In this document: positions 41,598 to 51,665 of the stretch, one piece after another
Position numbering within the stretch: position 1 is the stretch's first letter
Layout: each line of letters begins with the position of its first letter
From: an uncultured Porphyromonadaceae bacterium
GTDB lineage: Bacteria; Bacteroidota; Bacteroidia; Bacteroidales; Muribaculaceae
Assembly (NCBI GenBank): GCA_902489275.1
Contig: CABTZK010000008.1
Location: 1-64,000, forward strand
Length of the DNA stretch: 64,000 bases
Reading direction: 5' to 3'
Made by a program: the position numbers and the translations under genes
Notes under the pieces: model-generated
The model's database searches: none
Told to the model about the DNA's origin: nothing
What the model saw: the letters and a program-made list of their open reading frames with translations, nothing else

Positions 41598-43689
41598 AAG
41601 ACATATTTTGATTCGCTACTCCTTCGTTGTGGGGTTCATGCTCATTATCTCCATCTTGATTATCCTTGAAACTTTCAAGACAACGGTCATCAATGGCAAG
41701 CAGTGGAAGGAGAAAGCCGATAGCATTTGGATGGACACCACCCAAATCGAGCCCGAGCGTGGCAGGATATTGGCCGACAATGGGACAGTGCTTGCGGCAA
41801 ATATGTACTTCTATACGGCGCGTGTGGACTGGGGAGGCGATGGCATCAAAGATGACACCCTCAAAAAATACTTACCAGCCTTGTGCGACAGCCTTCACGC
41901 ATTTGAGCCAGGCATGAAGACTTCGGAACGGTGGATGAAAGACCTTTTGCGCGCGCGCGCGACACGCAACCGCAGTTACCGCCTCTTTACCAAACTGTCG
42001 CATGCCGAAGTCGAGCGGCTCAGATCTTTCCCCATTTTCAAAAAAAAGAAGAACGAGAGTGGCTTCTACACCGAGAAAATCATGGTCAGGTGCAAGCCCT
42101 ACGGCATGATGGCCGCCCGCAGCATCGGCAACACCGTGGGCGACACCACTGGCTATAGAGACAAAAGTGGCAAGGTGCGCTACAACAAGGCCATCCACGG
42201 CAATTCGGGATTAGAGATGGCGCTTGACTCGCTCCTCTATGGCGTGCCGGGCATTGCCAAGCGCATCCAGCTCACCAACAATGCCGTGAACTGGGAAAGC
42301 ACCCCCGCTGTGCCGGGATATGACATCACGACCACCATCAACGTGCAATTGCAGGACATTGTGGAAAACGAGCTGGCAGCGATGCTGGCCGAGAGCAACG
42401 CCCAGTGGGGCACGGCCGTACTGATGGAAACCGCCACTGGCGAAATCAAGGCGATTTCCAACTTAGAGCGAACCCGCGACGGGAGTGATTACATCGAGGG
42501 CAGCAACCACGCGGTGAGCGGTTACGAGCCTGGGTCGGTGATGAAACCCATTTCGATGATGGTCGCGCTCGAAGACGGCATTGTGAAAAACATCGACGAG
42601 CAGTGGGTCACCGGGTCGGTGTGGTTTTACGCCGGCCGCGCCATCAAAGACGAGCACGGTGCCGCCGGATCGCTGTCGCCACGCCAAATCATCGAGCGCT
42701 CGTCGAACTTGGGCATGTCGAAAATTATCGCTAAAAAATACGGAAACAACCCCGATGGATTTCGCAAGCGCCTTGCGGGCATGGGCTTCTTTGAACCCTA
42801 TCACACGGGTATCGCCGGCGAGACAAGACCCTATTTTGCCATGTTGAAAAACGACAATGCAGGCCGGGTGAGCCTGACGCGCATGGCTTTCGGCTATGCC
42901 ACACGCATCCCGCCCATGTATATCCTGGGGATGTATAACGCCATCGCCAACAATGGCATCTTCATGCGTCCTCACTTGGTGAAAAGGCTCACGCTTCCCA
43001 TGCGGCAGGACTCGATTGTGCCTGTCGACTACAAGAGCCGCCGCGTGTGCAGCGCCGACAACGCCCAAAAGTTGCGCATCATGCTGCACGATGTCGTGTG
43101 GGGCGACCGTGGAACCGCTCGCAAATGGGTTCAAAGCGATGTCGTGGAAATCGCCGGGAAAACGGGTACTGCCTACGATATTGACAAGAGCGGCCACTAC
43201 GATAACGGCACCAAGCGCTTGGCATTTTGCGGCTTCTTCCCTTATGACCACCCTCAGTACACTTGTGTCGTGCTCATCCTGGGGGCCAACCGGGGGGCAG
43301 GAGCCAGTAGCGGCATGGTGCTCAAAAACATCGCGCTCAAGATGTATGCGCGCGGATTGCTCAACAACGTGAGCGACTACACGCAAGGCAACACGCAAGC
43401 CAACAAGACACCCATCCTGCACGCCACAGCCAATCCCGAACGCAAGGAAAGGCTCAAAACTGGCGTGGGCATTAGCCACGCCCGGGTATTTGCCCTTTCT
43501 GCCCCATTGGGGAGGGGAAAGATGCCCAACGTGCTGGGCATGAGTGCGCGCGAGGCTGTGGCCAAACTCGAACGCCTGGGCATGACCGTGCGTTGCAGTG
43601 GCCAGGGCTACGTGTGCAGCCAGAGTGTGGCTGCAGGCAGCCCCTACCAGCATGGAGAGATGGTTTACTTGAAATTAAGATACCGATAA
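41581..43689 (+). CDS. ftsI: Septal peptidoglycan transpeptidase FtsI (PBP3) with PASTA domain
   Basis: A 702-residue class B penicillin-binding protein that cross-links septal peptidoglycan together with FtsW. One N-terminal membrane helix (12-32), dimerisation domain (about 50-260), then the transpeptidase: Ser319-x-x-Lys322 (SVMK), Ser374/375-Asn376 (SSN) and Lys527-Thr-Gly-Thr (KTGT). A single PASTA domain (about 640-702) ends the protein. The overlap with ftsL suggests translational coupling. Confidence 0.94.
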   Translation: MKQTNRRHILIRYSFVVGFMLIISILIILETFKTTVINGKQWKEKADSIWMDTTQIEPERGRILADNGTVLAANMYFYTARVDWGGDGIKDDTLKKYLPALCDSLHAFEPGMKTSERWMKDLLRARATRNRSYRLFTKLSHAEVERLRSFPIFKKKKNESGFYTEKIMVRCKPYGMMAARSIGNTVGDTTGYRDKSGKVRYNKAIHGNSGLEMALDSLLYGVPGIAKRIQLTNNAVNWESTPAVPGYDITTTINVQLQDIVENELAAMLAESNAQWGTAVLMETATGEIKAISNLERTRDGSDYIEGSNHAVSGYEPGSVMKPISMMVALEDGIVKNIDEQWVTGSVWFYAGRAIKDEHGAAGSLSPRQIIERSSNLGMSKIIAKKYGNNPDGFRKRLAGMGFFEPYHTGIAGETRPYFAMLKNDNAGRVSLTRMAFGYATRIPPMYILGMYNAIANNGIFMRPHLVKRLTLPMRQDSIVPVDYKSRRVCSADNAQKLRIMLHDVVWGDRGTARKWVQSDVVEIAGKTGTAYDIDKSGHYDNGTKRLAFCGFFPYDHPQYTCVVLILGANRGAGASSGMVLKNIALKMYARGLLNNVSDYTQGNTQANKTPILHATANPERKERLKTGVGISHARVFALSAPLGRGKMPNVLGMSAREAVAKLERLGMTVRCSGQGYVCSQSVAAGSPYQHGEMVYLKLRYR

Positions 43690-43711
43690 GACAACAAAAA
43701 CGATCAGACAG

Positions 43712-45175
43712 ATGGAGAAACAACTGAAAGACTTGATACAAGGCATTCAGACGCTCAAAGTGACGGGCAATGTGGAAAAAACAATCAGCAACGTCACCAA
43801 CGACTCGCGCGTGGCCAGCGAGGGCGCGCTCTTTGTCGCCGTGAGGGGGGTGGCTGTCGACGCTCACCAGTTTATTCCCGATGTGGTGGCCGCAGGCGCA
43901 AGCGCTATTGTGCTTGAGGACCTGCCGAATGAAATCGACAAGGATGTCACCTACATTCAAGTGGAAAACAGCACGGTGGCTTTGGCGAGGCTGGCCTCGG
44001 AATGGTATGACCGCCCCAGCGAGAAACTTCGCCTGGTGGGCGTGACGGGTACCAACGGCAAGACCACCATCGCCACGCTGCTCTATGAAATGGCGCAACT
44101 GATGGGGTACAAGGCCGGCTTGCTCTCTACCGTGAAGAATATTGTCGACCGCAAGGAATATCCTGCCAAGCAGACGACTCCCGACCACTTGTCGCTCAAC
44201 CGGCTGCTCCATGAGATGGTCGAGGCTGGCTGTGACTACGCTTTCATGGAGGTGAGCAGTCATGCTTGCGCCCAGCATCGCATCGACGGGCTGAAATTTG
44301 CAGGAGGCATCTTCAGCAACCTCACCCGCGACCACCTTGATTACCACAAGACGGTGGAGAACTATATCAAGGCCAAGAAAATGTTCTTTGACCAGCTGCC
44401 CGTTGGGGCGTTCGCGCTGGTGAACGATGACGACAAGGTGGGGCAAGTGATGATGCAAAATACCCGGGCTCGCCGCTACACCTACGCCTTGCGCAAGATG
44501 GCCGATTTCAAGGGGCGCGTGCTTGAGGACAGGCTCGACGGCACCACCGTTGAGTTCAACGGCAAGCAATTGGAACTGATGTTCACGGGTCGTTTCAATG
44601 TCTACAACCTGCTATCGGTGTATGGCGCAGGCATCTTGTTAGGCTGGCCCAAAGAAGAGGTGCTTGTGAAAATGACCCTGCTTGAGCCCGTGGCCGGCAG
44701 ATTTCAGACCCTGCTGTCACCTCGTGGCTACACCGCCATTGTGGACTATGCCCACACGCCCGATGCCCTGGTCAACGTGCTCGGCGCCATTGACGAGGTG
44801 CTGAACGGGAGGGGGAGAATCATCACCGTGTGTGGCTGTGGCGGCAATCGCGACAAGGGCAAGCGCCCCATGATGGCCGCCGAGGCAGCCAATCGTAGCG
44901 ATCAAGTCATCCTCACGAGCGACAATCCGCGCGACGAGGACCCCGAAGCCATCTTGCGTGACATGGAGACCGGCCTCACTGCTGCAAACCGCGCTCGCGT
45001 GCTCAAAATCACCGATCGCCGCGAGGGCATACGCGCCGCCTGCGCGCTGGCTCATGCCGGCGATGTGGTTCTTGTGGCGGGCAAGGGGCACGAGGACTAT
45101 CAGGAAATCAAGGGTGTGAAACACCACTTTGACGATTGCGAGGTGCTGCAAGAGATTTTTAACGATGAAAAATAA
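43712..45175 (+). CDS. murE: UDP-MurNAc-tripeptide synthetase MurE (meso-DAP adding)
   Basis: A 487-residue Mur ligase that adds the third residue to UDP-MurNAc-L-Ala-D-Glu using ATP. P-loop GTNGKTT is at 113-119. The DNPR motif (404-407, DNPRDEDP) is the meso-diaminopimelate recognition signature, so the wall peptide contains meso-DAP rather than lysine. Length is typical. It starts 22 bases after ftsI. Confidence 0.95.
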   Translation: MEKQLKDLIQGIQTLKVTGNVEKTISNVTNDSRVASEGALFVAVRGVAVDAHQFIPDVVAAGASAIVLEDLPNEIDKDVTYIQVENSTVALARLASEWYDRPSEKLRLVGVTGTNGKTTIATLLYEMAQLMGYKAGLLSTVKNIVDRKEYPAKQTTPDHLSLNRLLHEMVEAGCDYAFMEVSSHACAQHRIDGLKFAGGIFSNLTRDHLDYHKTVENYIKAKKMFFDQLPVGAFALVNDDDKVGQVMMQNTRARRYTYALRKMADFKGRVLEDRLDGTTVEFNGKQLELMFTGRFNVYNLLSVYGAGILLGWPKEEVLVKMTLLEPVAGRFQTLLSPRGYTAIVDYAHTPDALVNVLGAIDEVLNGRGRIITVCGCGGNRDKGKRPMMAAEAANRSDQVILTSDNPRDEDPEAILRDMETGLTAANRARVLKITDRREGIRAACALAHAGDVVLVAGKGHEDYQEIKGVKHHFDDCEVLQEIFNDEK

Positions 45176-45188
45176 AAACCAATAAGAG

Positions 45189-46448
45189 ATGCTTTACTAT
45201 CTGTTTCACTACTTAGAGCAGTACGACGTGCCGGGGGCGCGCCTGTTTGACTACATCACGTTTCGCTCGGGCTTTGCTTTGATTCTGTCGCTGTTCATCG
45301 CCATCGTGTTCGGCCGCAAGATTATCGACCGCCTGCAGCTGATGCAAGTGGGCGAGATTGTGCGCGACTTGGGCCTGCAGGGGCAAATGGAGAAAAAAGG
45401 CACTCCCACGATGGGCGGTGTCATCATCATTCTCTCTATCATTGTGCCCTGCCTGCTGCTGGGCAAGCTGGACAACGTGTACATGGTTTTGATGATTATC
45501 GCCACGCTGTGGTGCGGCGCGTTGGGATTTGCCGACGACTACATCAAGGTCGCGCGCCACAACAAGGCGGGCATGAAAGGCAAGTTCAAGATTGTGGGCC
45601 AGGTAGGGCTCGGGCTGATTGTGGGGCTGACCATGTACCTGAGTCCCGGTATTGTCATGAGTGAGAATGTGGAAGTGCTCAACCCGCAGACCCAAGAGGT
45701 CGAGGTCGTTCACAAGGCTCACAACGTGAAGGCCGCCAGCACGACGATACCCTTTGTGAAGAGCCACAATTTCAACTACTCATGGTTCACCAAGTGGATG
45801 GGCAATGGCGCCAGCACCGGGGGCTGGATAGTGTTTATCTTAGTCACAATTTTTGTGGTTGCGGCTGTGAGCAACGGCGCTAACTTGACCGATGGGCTCG
45901 ACGGACTCGCCACGGGCACCTCGGCCATTATCGGCGTGGCATTAGCCATCATGTGCTATTTGGGGGGGAATGTCGTTTACTCGACCTACCTCAACATCAT
46001 GTATATTCCCAACAGCAGCGAGCTGGTGGTCTATGCCGCTGCCTTTATCGGTGCCACCATTGGCTTCCTGTGGTATAACAGCTACCCGGCCCAAGTGTTC
46101 ATGGGCGACACGGGCAGCCTGTGCCTGGGCGGCATCATCGCCGTGTTTGCCATCCTCATTCGCAAGGAGTTGCTCATCCCCATCTTGTGCCTTGTTTTCT
46201 TCCTGGAAGACCTGTCGGTGATGCTGCAAGTGTCCTATTTCAAGTACACCAAGAGAAAAACGGGCGAGGGCAAGCGCATCTTCAAGATGACCCCGCTCCA
46301 CCACCACTTTCAAGTGCCTGCTGGCGAGGTTGACTGCTTGTGGCAAAAGCCCTTGCGCGCTATTCCAGAACCCAAGATCGTGATGCGCTTCTTCCTGGCG
46401 GCGATTTTCCTGGCAGTGCTCACCTTTGTGACTTTAAAAATCAGATAA
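45189..46448 (+). CDS. mraY: Phospho-MurNAc-pentapeptide transferase MraY
   Basis: A 419-residue, about 10-helix integral membrane enzyme that links phospho-MurNAc-pentapeptide to undecaprenyl phosphate, giving lipid I. The catalytic acids are visible: FADDYIK (Asp116, Asp117) and NLTDGLDGLA (Asp235), with MGDTGSLCLGG and the HHHF motif (TPLHHHFQ). It is longer than E. coli MraY (360) through an insert near residues 155-200, normal in Bacteroidota. murD starts 26 bases later. Confidence 0.95.
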   Translation: MLYYLFHYLEQYDVPGARLFDYITFRSGFALILSLFIAIVFGRKIIDRLQLMQVGEIVRDLGLQGQMEKKGTPTMGGVIIILSIIVPCLLLGKLDNVYMVLMIIATLWCGALGFADDYIKVARHNKAGMKGKFKIVGQVGLGLIVGLTMYLSPGIVMSENVEVLNPQTQEVEVVHKAHNVKAASTTIPFVKSHNFNYSWFTKWMGNGASTGGWIVFILVTIFVVAAVSNGANLTDGLDGLATGTSAIIGVALAIMCYLGGNVVYSTYLNIMYIPNSSELVVYAAAFIGATIGFLWYNSYPAQVFMGDTGSLCLGGIIAVFAILIRKELLIPILCLVFFLEDLSVMLQVSYFKYTKRKTGEGKRIFKMTPLHHHFQVPAGEVDCLWQKPLRAIPEPKIVMRFFLAAIFLAVLTFVTLKIR

Positions 46449-46474
46449 TAACTCACACATTCATGAAGATAACA

Positions 46475-47815
46475 ATGAAACGTATTGTGGTTTTAGGAGG
46501 CGGTGAAAGCGGCGTTGGCGCCGCGGTTCTCGCCAAGGTGAAAGGTTTCGACGTGTGGCTGAGCGACATGGGGCGCATCGCGCCCAAGTACCAAGACTTG
46601 CTCCGCAAGTGGCACGTGGACTGGGAGGAGGGTCGCCACAGCGAGGAGAAAATCCTCGCGGCCGACGAAATCATCAAGAGCCCGGGCATCCCCGAGACAG
46701 CGCCCATGGTCGTGAGGGCTAAAAAGAAAAATATTCCCATTATCAGCGAGATTGAGTTTGCGGGCCGCTACACCACGGCAAAGATGGTGTGCATCACGGG
46801 AAGCAATGGCAAGACGACCACAACCTTGCTCACCTACCACATTCTCAAGAAAGCCGGCTTGAATGTGGGGCTCGCCGGCAATGTGGGCAAGAGCCTGGCG
46901 CTGCAAGTGGCTACCGAACAGCACGACGTGTACGTGATAGAGTTGAGCAGTTTCCAGCTCGACAACATGTACCATTTCAAGGCCAATGTGGCCGTGCTGC
47001 TCAACATCACGCCTGACCATTTGGACCGTTACGACTACAAGATGGAAAACTATGTGGCCGCGAAGTTCCGCATCATGCAAAACCAGACGTGCAGCGACGC
47101 TTTCATCTACTGGATGGACGACCCCATCGTGCAGGAGCAGCTCAAGCACGTGAGCACCGAGGCCAAGCTATTTCCCTTTAGCGCCAACAACGAGGGGCAG
47201 TGTGCCGCCTACGTGGAAAACGGCGTCATGAAATTTGCCGTCGATAACCGCTACTGGGAGATGCCGCGCGCGCAACTGTCGCTCAAGGGGCTGCACAACG
47301 TCTATAATTCCATGGCTGCCGGCTTGTCGGCCAGCATGCTCGATATCAAGGCCGAGGTCATCCGCAAGGCGCTGAGCGACTTTGAGGCCGTTGAGCATCG
47401 CTTAGAATTTGTGCGCACTGTGGGCGGCGTGACCTACATTAATGATTCCAAGGCTACCAACGTGAATGCGACATGGTATGCCCTTGAGAGCATGACCACT
47501 CCCACCATTCTCATCTTGGGCGGCACGGACAAAGGCAACGATTATCGCGAGATTGAGGAATTTGTGATAAAAAAAGTGAAAGCCATCGTCTGCTTGGGCG
47601 TGGACAACAGCAAGCTGCACCGCTTCTTCGACGGAAAAGTGCCCGTGGTCGCCGATGCCCGTTCCATGCCCGAGTGCATCGACAAGTGCCACCAATTGGC
47701 CCAGAGTGGCGACACGGTGTTGCTTTCGCCTTGCTGCGCCAGTTTCGACCTATTTAAGAACATGGCAGACCGTGGCGGCCAGTTCAAGGATTGTGTGAAC
47801 CATTTAGAAAACTAA
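46475..47815 (+). CDS. murD: UDP-MurNAc-L-alanine:D-glutamate ligase MurD
   Basis: A 446-residue Mur ligase adding D-Glu to UDP-MurNAc-L-Ala. The start MKRIVVLGGGESGVGAAVLA carries the N-terminal Rossmann glycine loop; P-loop GSNGKTTT starts at residue 109; YVIELSSFQLD and the NDSKATN segment are MurD-type. An in-frame ATG at 46463 would add four residues and cannot be excluded. It reads into ftsW after a 20-base gap. Confidence 0.93.
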   Translation: MKRIVVLGGGESGVGAAVLAKVKGFDVWLSDMGRIAPKYQDLLRKWHVDWEEGRHSEEKILAADEIIKSPGIPETAPMVVRAKKKNIPIISEIEFAGRYTTAKMVCITGSNGKTTTTLLTYHILKKAGLNVGLAGNVGKSLALQVATEQHDVYVIELSSFQLDNMYHFKANVAVLLNITPDHLDRYDYKMENYVAAKFRIMQNQTCSDAFIYWMDDPIVQEQLKHVSTEAKLFPFSANNEGQCAAYVENGVMKFAVDNRYWEMPRAQLSLKGLHNVYNSMAAGLSASMLDIKAEVIRKALSDFEAVEHRLEFVRTVGGVTYINDSKATNVNATWYALESMTTPTILILGGTDKGNDYREIEEFVIKKVKAIVCLGVDNSKLHRFFDGKVPVVADARSMPECIDKCHQLAQSGDTVLLSPCCASFDLFKNMADRGGQFKDCVNHLEN

Positions 47816-47835
47816 AAAGAACGAGACTATCTATT

Positions 47836-49179
47836 ATGGCTGAAGTTGGAAATCCGACAAAAAGATATAGCGAAGTGAGCCGCAAGTATGGTGACCCCTG
47901 GATATGGGGCATCTACTTCACGCTCGTGATTCTGTCCATCATCGAGTCCTACAGCGCGTCGAGCCGCGAAGTGGCTGTGGCGGGCGTGTACATGCCCGTG
48001 ATCAAGCAGTGCCTCTTTTTGGCCATTGGCGGCGTATTTGTTGTTTTCTTGTATCGTGTGAACTATAACGACAAAACTTTGCTGGCGCTGATTATCTATG
48101 GGTTAGGTTTAGTCACAGTGCTTTTTTTGGTCTATGTGCTCTTGTTCGGGAAGGTGGTTAACGGGGCTCAGCGCGCCATCACGTTGCCGGGATTCTCGAT
48201 TCAGCCAGCCGAAATGGCCAAACTGTCGATTGTCACGCTGCTTGCCTATATCCTGGCCCGCAACCAGGAAAAGAGAGACGTGAGCAACTGGGGAATGTTC
48301 CTCTCTGCACTCGTGGTGGCGGTATTCGGCGGCTTGTTGCTGTTTAACGGCTTGACCAACACCCTGCTGCTCATGTGCATCAGCATATCGATGATGCTGA
48401 TTGGCGGTGCCCAGCTCAAGAAGATTTTCATTGTGCTTGTCGCCTACGTCATGATTTTTGGATGCTTTTGGCTCATTAAAAGCAACAACGACAATAAAAT
48501 GGCCAATCTCGACAACGGGGTTGTCATCGAGCACGTCACCGATGGCGACGATGCCGCGAAGACGGTGCCAGACCGCAAGCTCCGCAGCGGCACGTGGAAA
48601 AACCGCATCAGAGACTACTGGAGCAACAAAGACTCGCTCGTGTATCGCCCGATCACCAGCAAGAACCAGCAAGAAATGTTCTCGCACATGGCTCAAGCCA
48701 ATGGAGGCCTTTATGGCCAGGGGGTGGGCAACTCCCGCGAGTGCAGCCGTCTGCCCTTGGCCTTCAGCGACTACATCTACTCCATCATTGTAGAGGAGCT
48801 TGGGCTGTGTGGTGGCATCTTGATGATTGTGCTCTACTTGTGGCTGCTCGCGCGCGCCGCCATGATTGCGCGCCGCTGCCGCCGTGTGCTGCCCGCGCTG
48901 CTTGTCATCGGCATGGCATCCATGATTGCCTACCAAGCCCTCTTTCACATGGCCATCAACTCTGGGCTTTTCCCTGTCTCGGGTCAGCCTTTGCCCCTCG
49001 TGAGCAAGGGCGGAACGTCGATTGTGATGACCAGCATTGCCTTTGGCATCATGCTCAGCATTAGCCGCACGATTGCCAACTACGACACCAAGAACATTAA
49101 AACCGAGGAAAATCAGTTGCCGCATGAGCTGCGCGCTGAGAATCCTACTCAATTGATACGAGCCAATGAATGGAGATAA
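47836..49179 (+). CDS. ftsW: SEDS glycosyltransferase FtsW
   Basis: A 447-residue SEDS protein with about 10 helices, the septal peptidoglycan polymerase partner of FtsI. Key features: ITLPGFSIQPAEMAKLSIV with the P-x-E-x-x-K segment, a large periplasmic loop (about 225-300) holding the GGLYGQGVGNSRE catalytic region, and LPLVSKGGTSIV near the C-terminus. The ATG at 47836 gives a normal cytosolic N-terminus. Its stop is 1 base before the murG start. Confidence 0.93.
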   Translation: MAEVGNPTKRYSEVSRKYGDPWIWGIYFTLVILSIIESYSASSREVAVAGVYMPVIKQCLFLAIGGVFVVFLYRVNYNDKTLLALIIYGLGLVTVLFLVYVLLFGKVVNGAQRAITLPGFSIQPAEMAKLSIVTLLAYILARNQEKRDVSNWGMFLSALVVAVFGGLLLFNGLTNTLLLMCISISMMLIGGAQLKKIFIVLVAYVMIFGCFWLIKSNNDNKMANLDNGVVIEHVTDGDDAAKTVPDRKLRSGTWKNRIRDYWSNKDSLVYRPITSKNQQEMFSHMAQANGGLYGQGVGNSRECSRLPLAFSDYIYSIIVEELGLCGGILMIVLYLWLLARAAMIARRCRRVLPALLVIGMASMIAYQALFHMAINSGLFPVSGQPLPLVSKGGTSIVMTSIAFGIMLSISRTIANYDTKNIKTEENQLPHELRAENPTQLIRANEWR

Positions 49180-49180
49180 A

Positions 49181-50278
49181 ATGAACTTTCTCATCAGTGG
49201 CGGCGGAACGGGCGGACACATCTTCCCGGCTCTTTCCATCGCCAATGAGATCAAGCGCCGGTACCCAGGAGCCAACATTCTCTTCGTGGGCGCCCAGGGG
49301 CGCATGGAAATGGAGCGTGTGCCTGCTGCTGGCTACCCCATCAAGGGCTTGCCGGTGATGGGGTTTGACCGCAAGCACTTGCTCAAAAACGTCAAGGTTC
49401 TCTACCGTGTGTGGAAATGCACGCGCATGGCTAAGCAAATTATCAAGGATTTCAAGCCTTGCGTCGCCATCGGTGTGGGAGGCTACGCCAGTGGGCCCAC
49501 GTTGAAGCAGGCTCAAAAAATGGGCATTCCCACCTTGTTGCAGGAGCAAAATTCCTATGCTGGCGTCACCAATAAGCTCTTGGCCAAAGGCGCGCGCTGC
49601 ATCTGCGTGGCCTACGAGGGCATGGAGCGCTTCTTTCCTGCCGACAAGATTGTGATGACGGGCAATCCCGTGCGCAGCAGCCTGCTTGATTGCGCTGCCA
49701 CGCCCGAGGAGGCGCGCAAGGCGTTGAAAGTAGCTCCTGACAAAAAGACCATCCTCGTCATTGGCGGCAGCTTAGGAGCGCGCACCATCAACAACAGCAT
49801 CATTGCCGGCTTGAAGCAAATTGGCGCTCATGACGATGTGCAAGTCATTTGGCAAACCGGCAAGTACTACGATGAGCCATGCAAGCAGGCACTGGCAGAA
49901 TCGGGCGCGCGCAATGTGCGGCAGACCGCTTTCGTGTCGCAAATGGATATGGCCTACCGGGCTGCCGACTTAGTGGTCTCGCGCGCCGGGGCAAGCAGCA
50001 TCTCAGAGCTGCAACTGCTGGGCAAGCCTGCAATCCTGGTGCCCAGCCCTAACGTGGCCGAGGACCACCAAACCAAGAATGCGTTGGCGCTGGTCAACAA
50101 GGATGCCGCCATGATGATTGCCGATGCCCAAGCGCCCAGGCAACTGGTCGAGGCGATGCTCGCCACCGTCAGTGACGACGCCAAACTCGACTCGCTGGGC
50201 AGCCATGCGCTGCAAATGGCCATGCGCGACGCGGCCGAGCATATTGTGAATCACGTTATTGCAATCATTAATCACTAA
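49181..50278 (+). CDS. murG: Lipid II synthase MurG
   Basis: A 365-residue GT28 GlcNAc transferase converting lipid I to lipid II on the inner face of the membrane. N-terminal GGGTGGHIFPAL at 7-18, IGVGGYASGPTL and the C-terminal RAGASSISELQLLGKPAILVPSPNVAEDHQ are diagnostic. The ATG at 49181 is preceded by GGAG at a good distance, a rare SD-like site in this window; an in-frame ATG at 49166 overlaps ftsW. Confidence 0.95.
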   Translation: MNFLISGGGTGGHIFPALSIANEIKRRYPGANILFVGAQGRMEMERVPAAGYPIKGLPVMGFDRKHLLKNVKVLYRVWKCTRMAKQIIKDFKPCVAIGVGGYASGPTLKQAQKMGIPTLLQEQNSYAGVTNKLLAKGARCICVAYEGMERFFPADKIVMTGNPVRSSLLDCAATPEEARKALKVAPDKKTILVIGGSLGARTINNSIIAGLKQIGAHDDVQVIWQTGKYYDEPCKQALAESGARNVRQTAFVSQMDMAYRAADLVVSRAGASSISELQLLGKPAILVPSPNVAEDHQTKNALALVNKDAAMMIADAQAPRQLVEAMLATVSDDAKLDSLGSHALQMAMRDAAEHIVNHVIAIINH

Positions 50279-50282
50279 AAAG

Positions 50283-51665
50283 ATGAAAGACTTTCAATCA
50301 CTATATTTCATTGGTGCAGGCGGCATTGGAATGGCCGCCTTAGAGCGCTACTTCCTGGCGAAAGGCAAGAAAATTGCCGGCTATGACCGCACTGTGACCG
50401 AGCTCACCCGCGCGCTGGAGCGAGAAGGCGTCGAGATTGTGTATGACGAGAATCCCGACCTGATTCCCGACTACTGCTGCAACAGGGAGAGCACGCTTGT
50501 GGTCTACACGCCAGCCGTGCCCGAGTCGCACGAGGGCTTGCGCTTCTTCCGTCAGCATGGCTTTAAAGTGGTGAAGCGGGCCAAGTTGCTCGGCATCGTG
50601 ACCGAGCACTCCAAGGGACTGTGCTTTGCAGGCACGCATGGCAAGACTACCACATCGAGCATGGCCGCCCACATCCTGCAAGTGAGCGGGATTGGCAGCA
50701 ATGCTTTCCTGGGCGGTGTGCTGCGCAACTACAACAGCAACTGCCTGCTCTCGGACACGAGCCCTTATAGCGTGATAGAGGCCGATGAGTTTGACCGCTC
50801 TTTTCACACGTTGTCGCCCTACATTGCCGTCATCACCAGCACCGACCCCGACCATCTTGACATCTACGGCACCTACGAGAATTATCTTGAGAGTTTCGCC
50901 CACTTCACCGAGCTCATCCGTCCCGACGGAACACTCCTCGTGCACACGGGGCTTAACTTGTCGCCACGCGTGCACGAGGGCGTGAAAACCTACACCTACT
51001 CGATGGGCGAGGGCGACTTCCACGCTGCCAACATCCGCAAGGGAGACGGCAACATCATGTTTGACTTCGTGACCCCAGGCGAGACGATTGCCGACATTCG
51101 CCTGGGCGTGCCCATCGACATCAATATTGAGAATGCGGTGGCAGCGATGGCTGTGTGCTGGCTTGTGGGTGTGCAAGCCGCCGCTATGCGGCAGGCCATC
51201 GCCACTTTCCAAGGTCCCAAGCGCCGCTTTGAGTTCTGGCTGAAGGAGCCTGGCGAAAACGGCAAGGTGGTCATCGACGATTATGCGCATCACCCCAGCG
51301 AGTTGCGCGCAAGCATCGCATCGGTAAAGGACTTGTATCCAGGCCGCAAAATTACCGTGATTTTCCAACCTCACCTCTACAGCCGCACCCGTGACTTAGC
51401 GCGCGAATTCGCCAGCGCGTTGAGCATGGCCGACGAGCTCTACCTGCTCCCCATCTATCCCGCGCGCGAGCAGCCCATTGCCGGTGTGACCAGCGAAATC
51501 ATCCTGAACCGGGTCACTTGCCCCGTGAGACAGATTTACACCAAGGAAAATTTGTTAAGTTCAATACATTTGCTTAACTTTGATGTTCTGTTGACCGTTG
51601 GTGCAGGCGATATTGCCAATCTCCTGCCACAAATTTGTGAAGAGGTGAAAAAACAGCAGCGTTGA
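50283..51665 (+). CDS. murC: UDP-MurNAc:L-alanine ligase MurC
   Basis: A 460-residue Mur ligase attaching L-Ala to UDP-MurNAc, the first peptide step. N-terminal FIGAGGIGMAALERYF is the MurC Rossmann motif, GTHGKTT (117-123) the P-loop, EADEFDRSF the acidic motif, and VVIDDYAHHPSELRA the central block. Its stop TGA overlaps the TTG start of ftsQ by 4 bases. Confidence 0.95.
   Translation: MKDFQSLYFIGAGGIGMAALERYFLAKGKKIAGYDRTVTELTRALEREGVEIVYDENPDLIPDYCCNRESTLVVYTPAVPESHEGLRFFRQHGFKVVKRAKLLGIVTEHSKGLCFAGTHGKTTTSSMAAHILQVSGIGSNAFLGGVLRNYNSNCLLSDTSPYSVIEADEFDRSFHTLSPYIAVITSTDPDHLDIYGTYENYLESFAHFTELIRPDGTLLVHTGLNLSPRVHEGVKTYTYSMGEGDFHAANIRKGDGNIMFDFVTPGETIADIRLGVPIDINIENAVAAMAVCWLVGVQAAAMRQAIATFQGPKRRFEFWLKEPGENGKVVIDDYAHHPSELRASIASVKDLYPGRKITVIFQPHLYSRTRDLAREFASALSMADELYLLPIYPAREQPIAGVTSEIILNRVTCPVRQIYTKENLLSSIHLLNFDVLLTVGAGDIANLLPQICEEVKKQQR

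Noticed and set aside
48109..49305. A 398-codon minus-strand frame opposite ftsW/murG
   Set aside because: Same cause: codon bias of ftsW and murG keeps the reverse frame open. No promoter, no domain.
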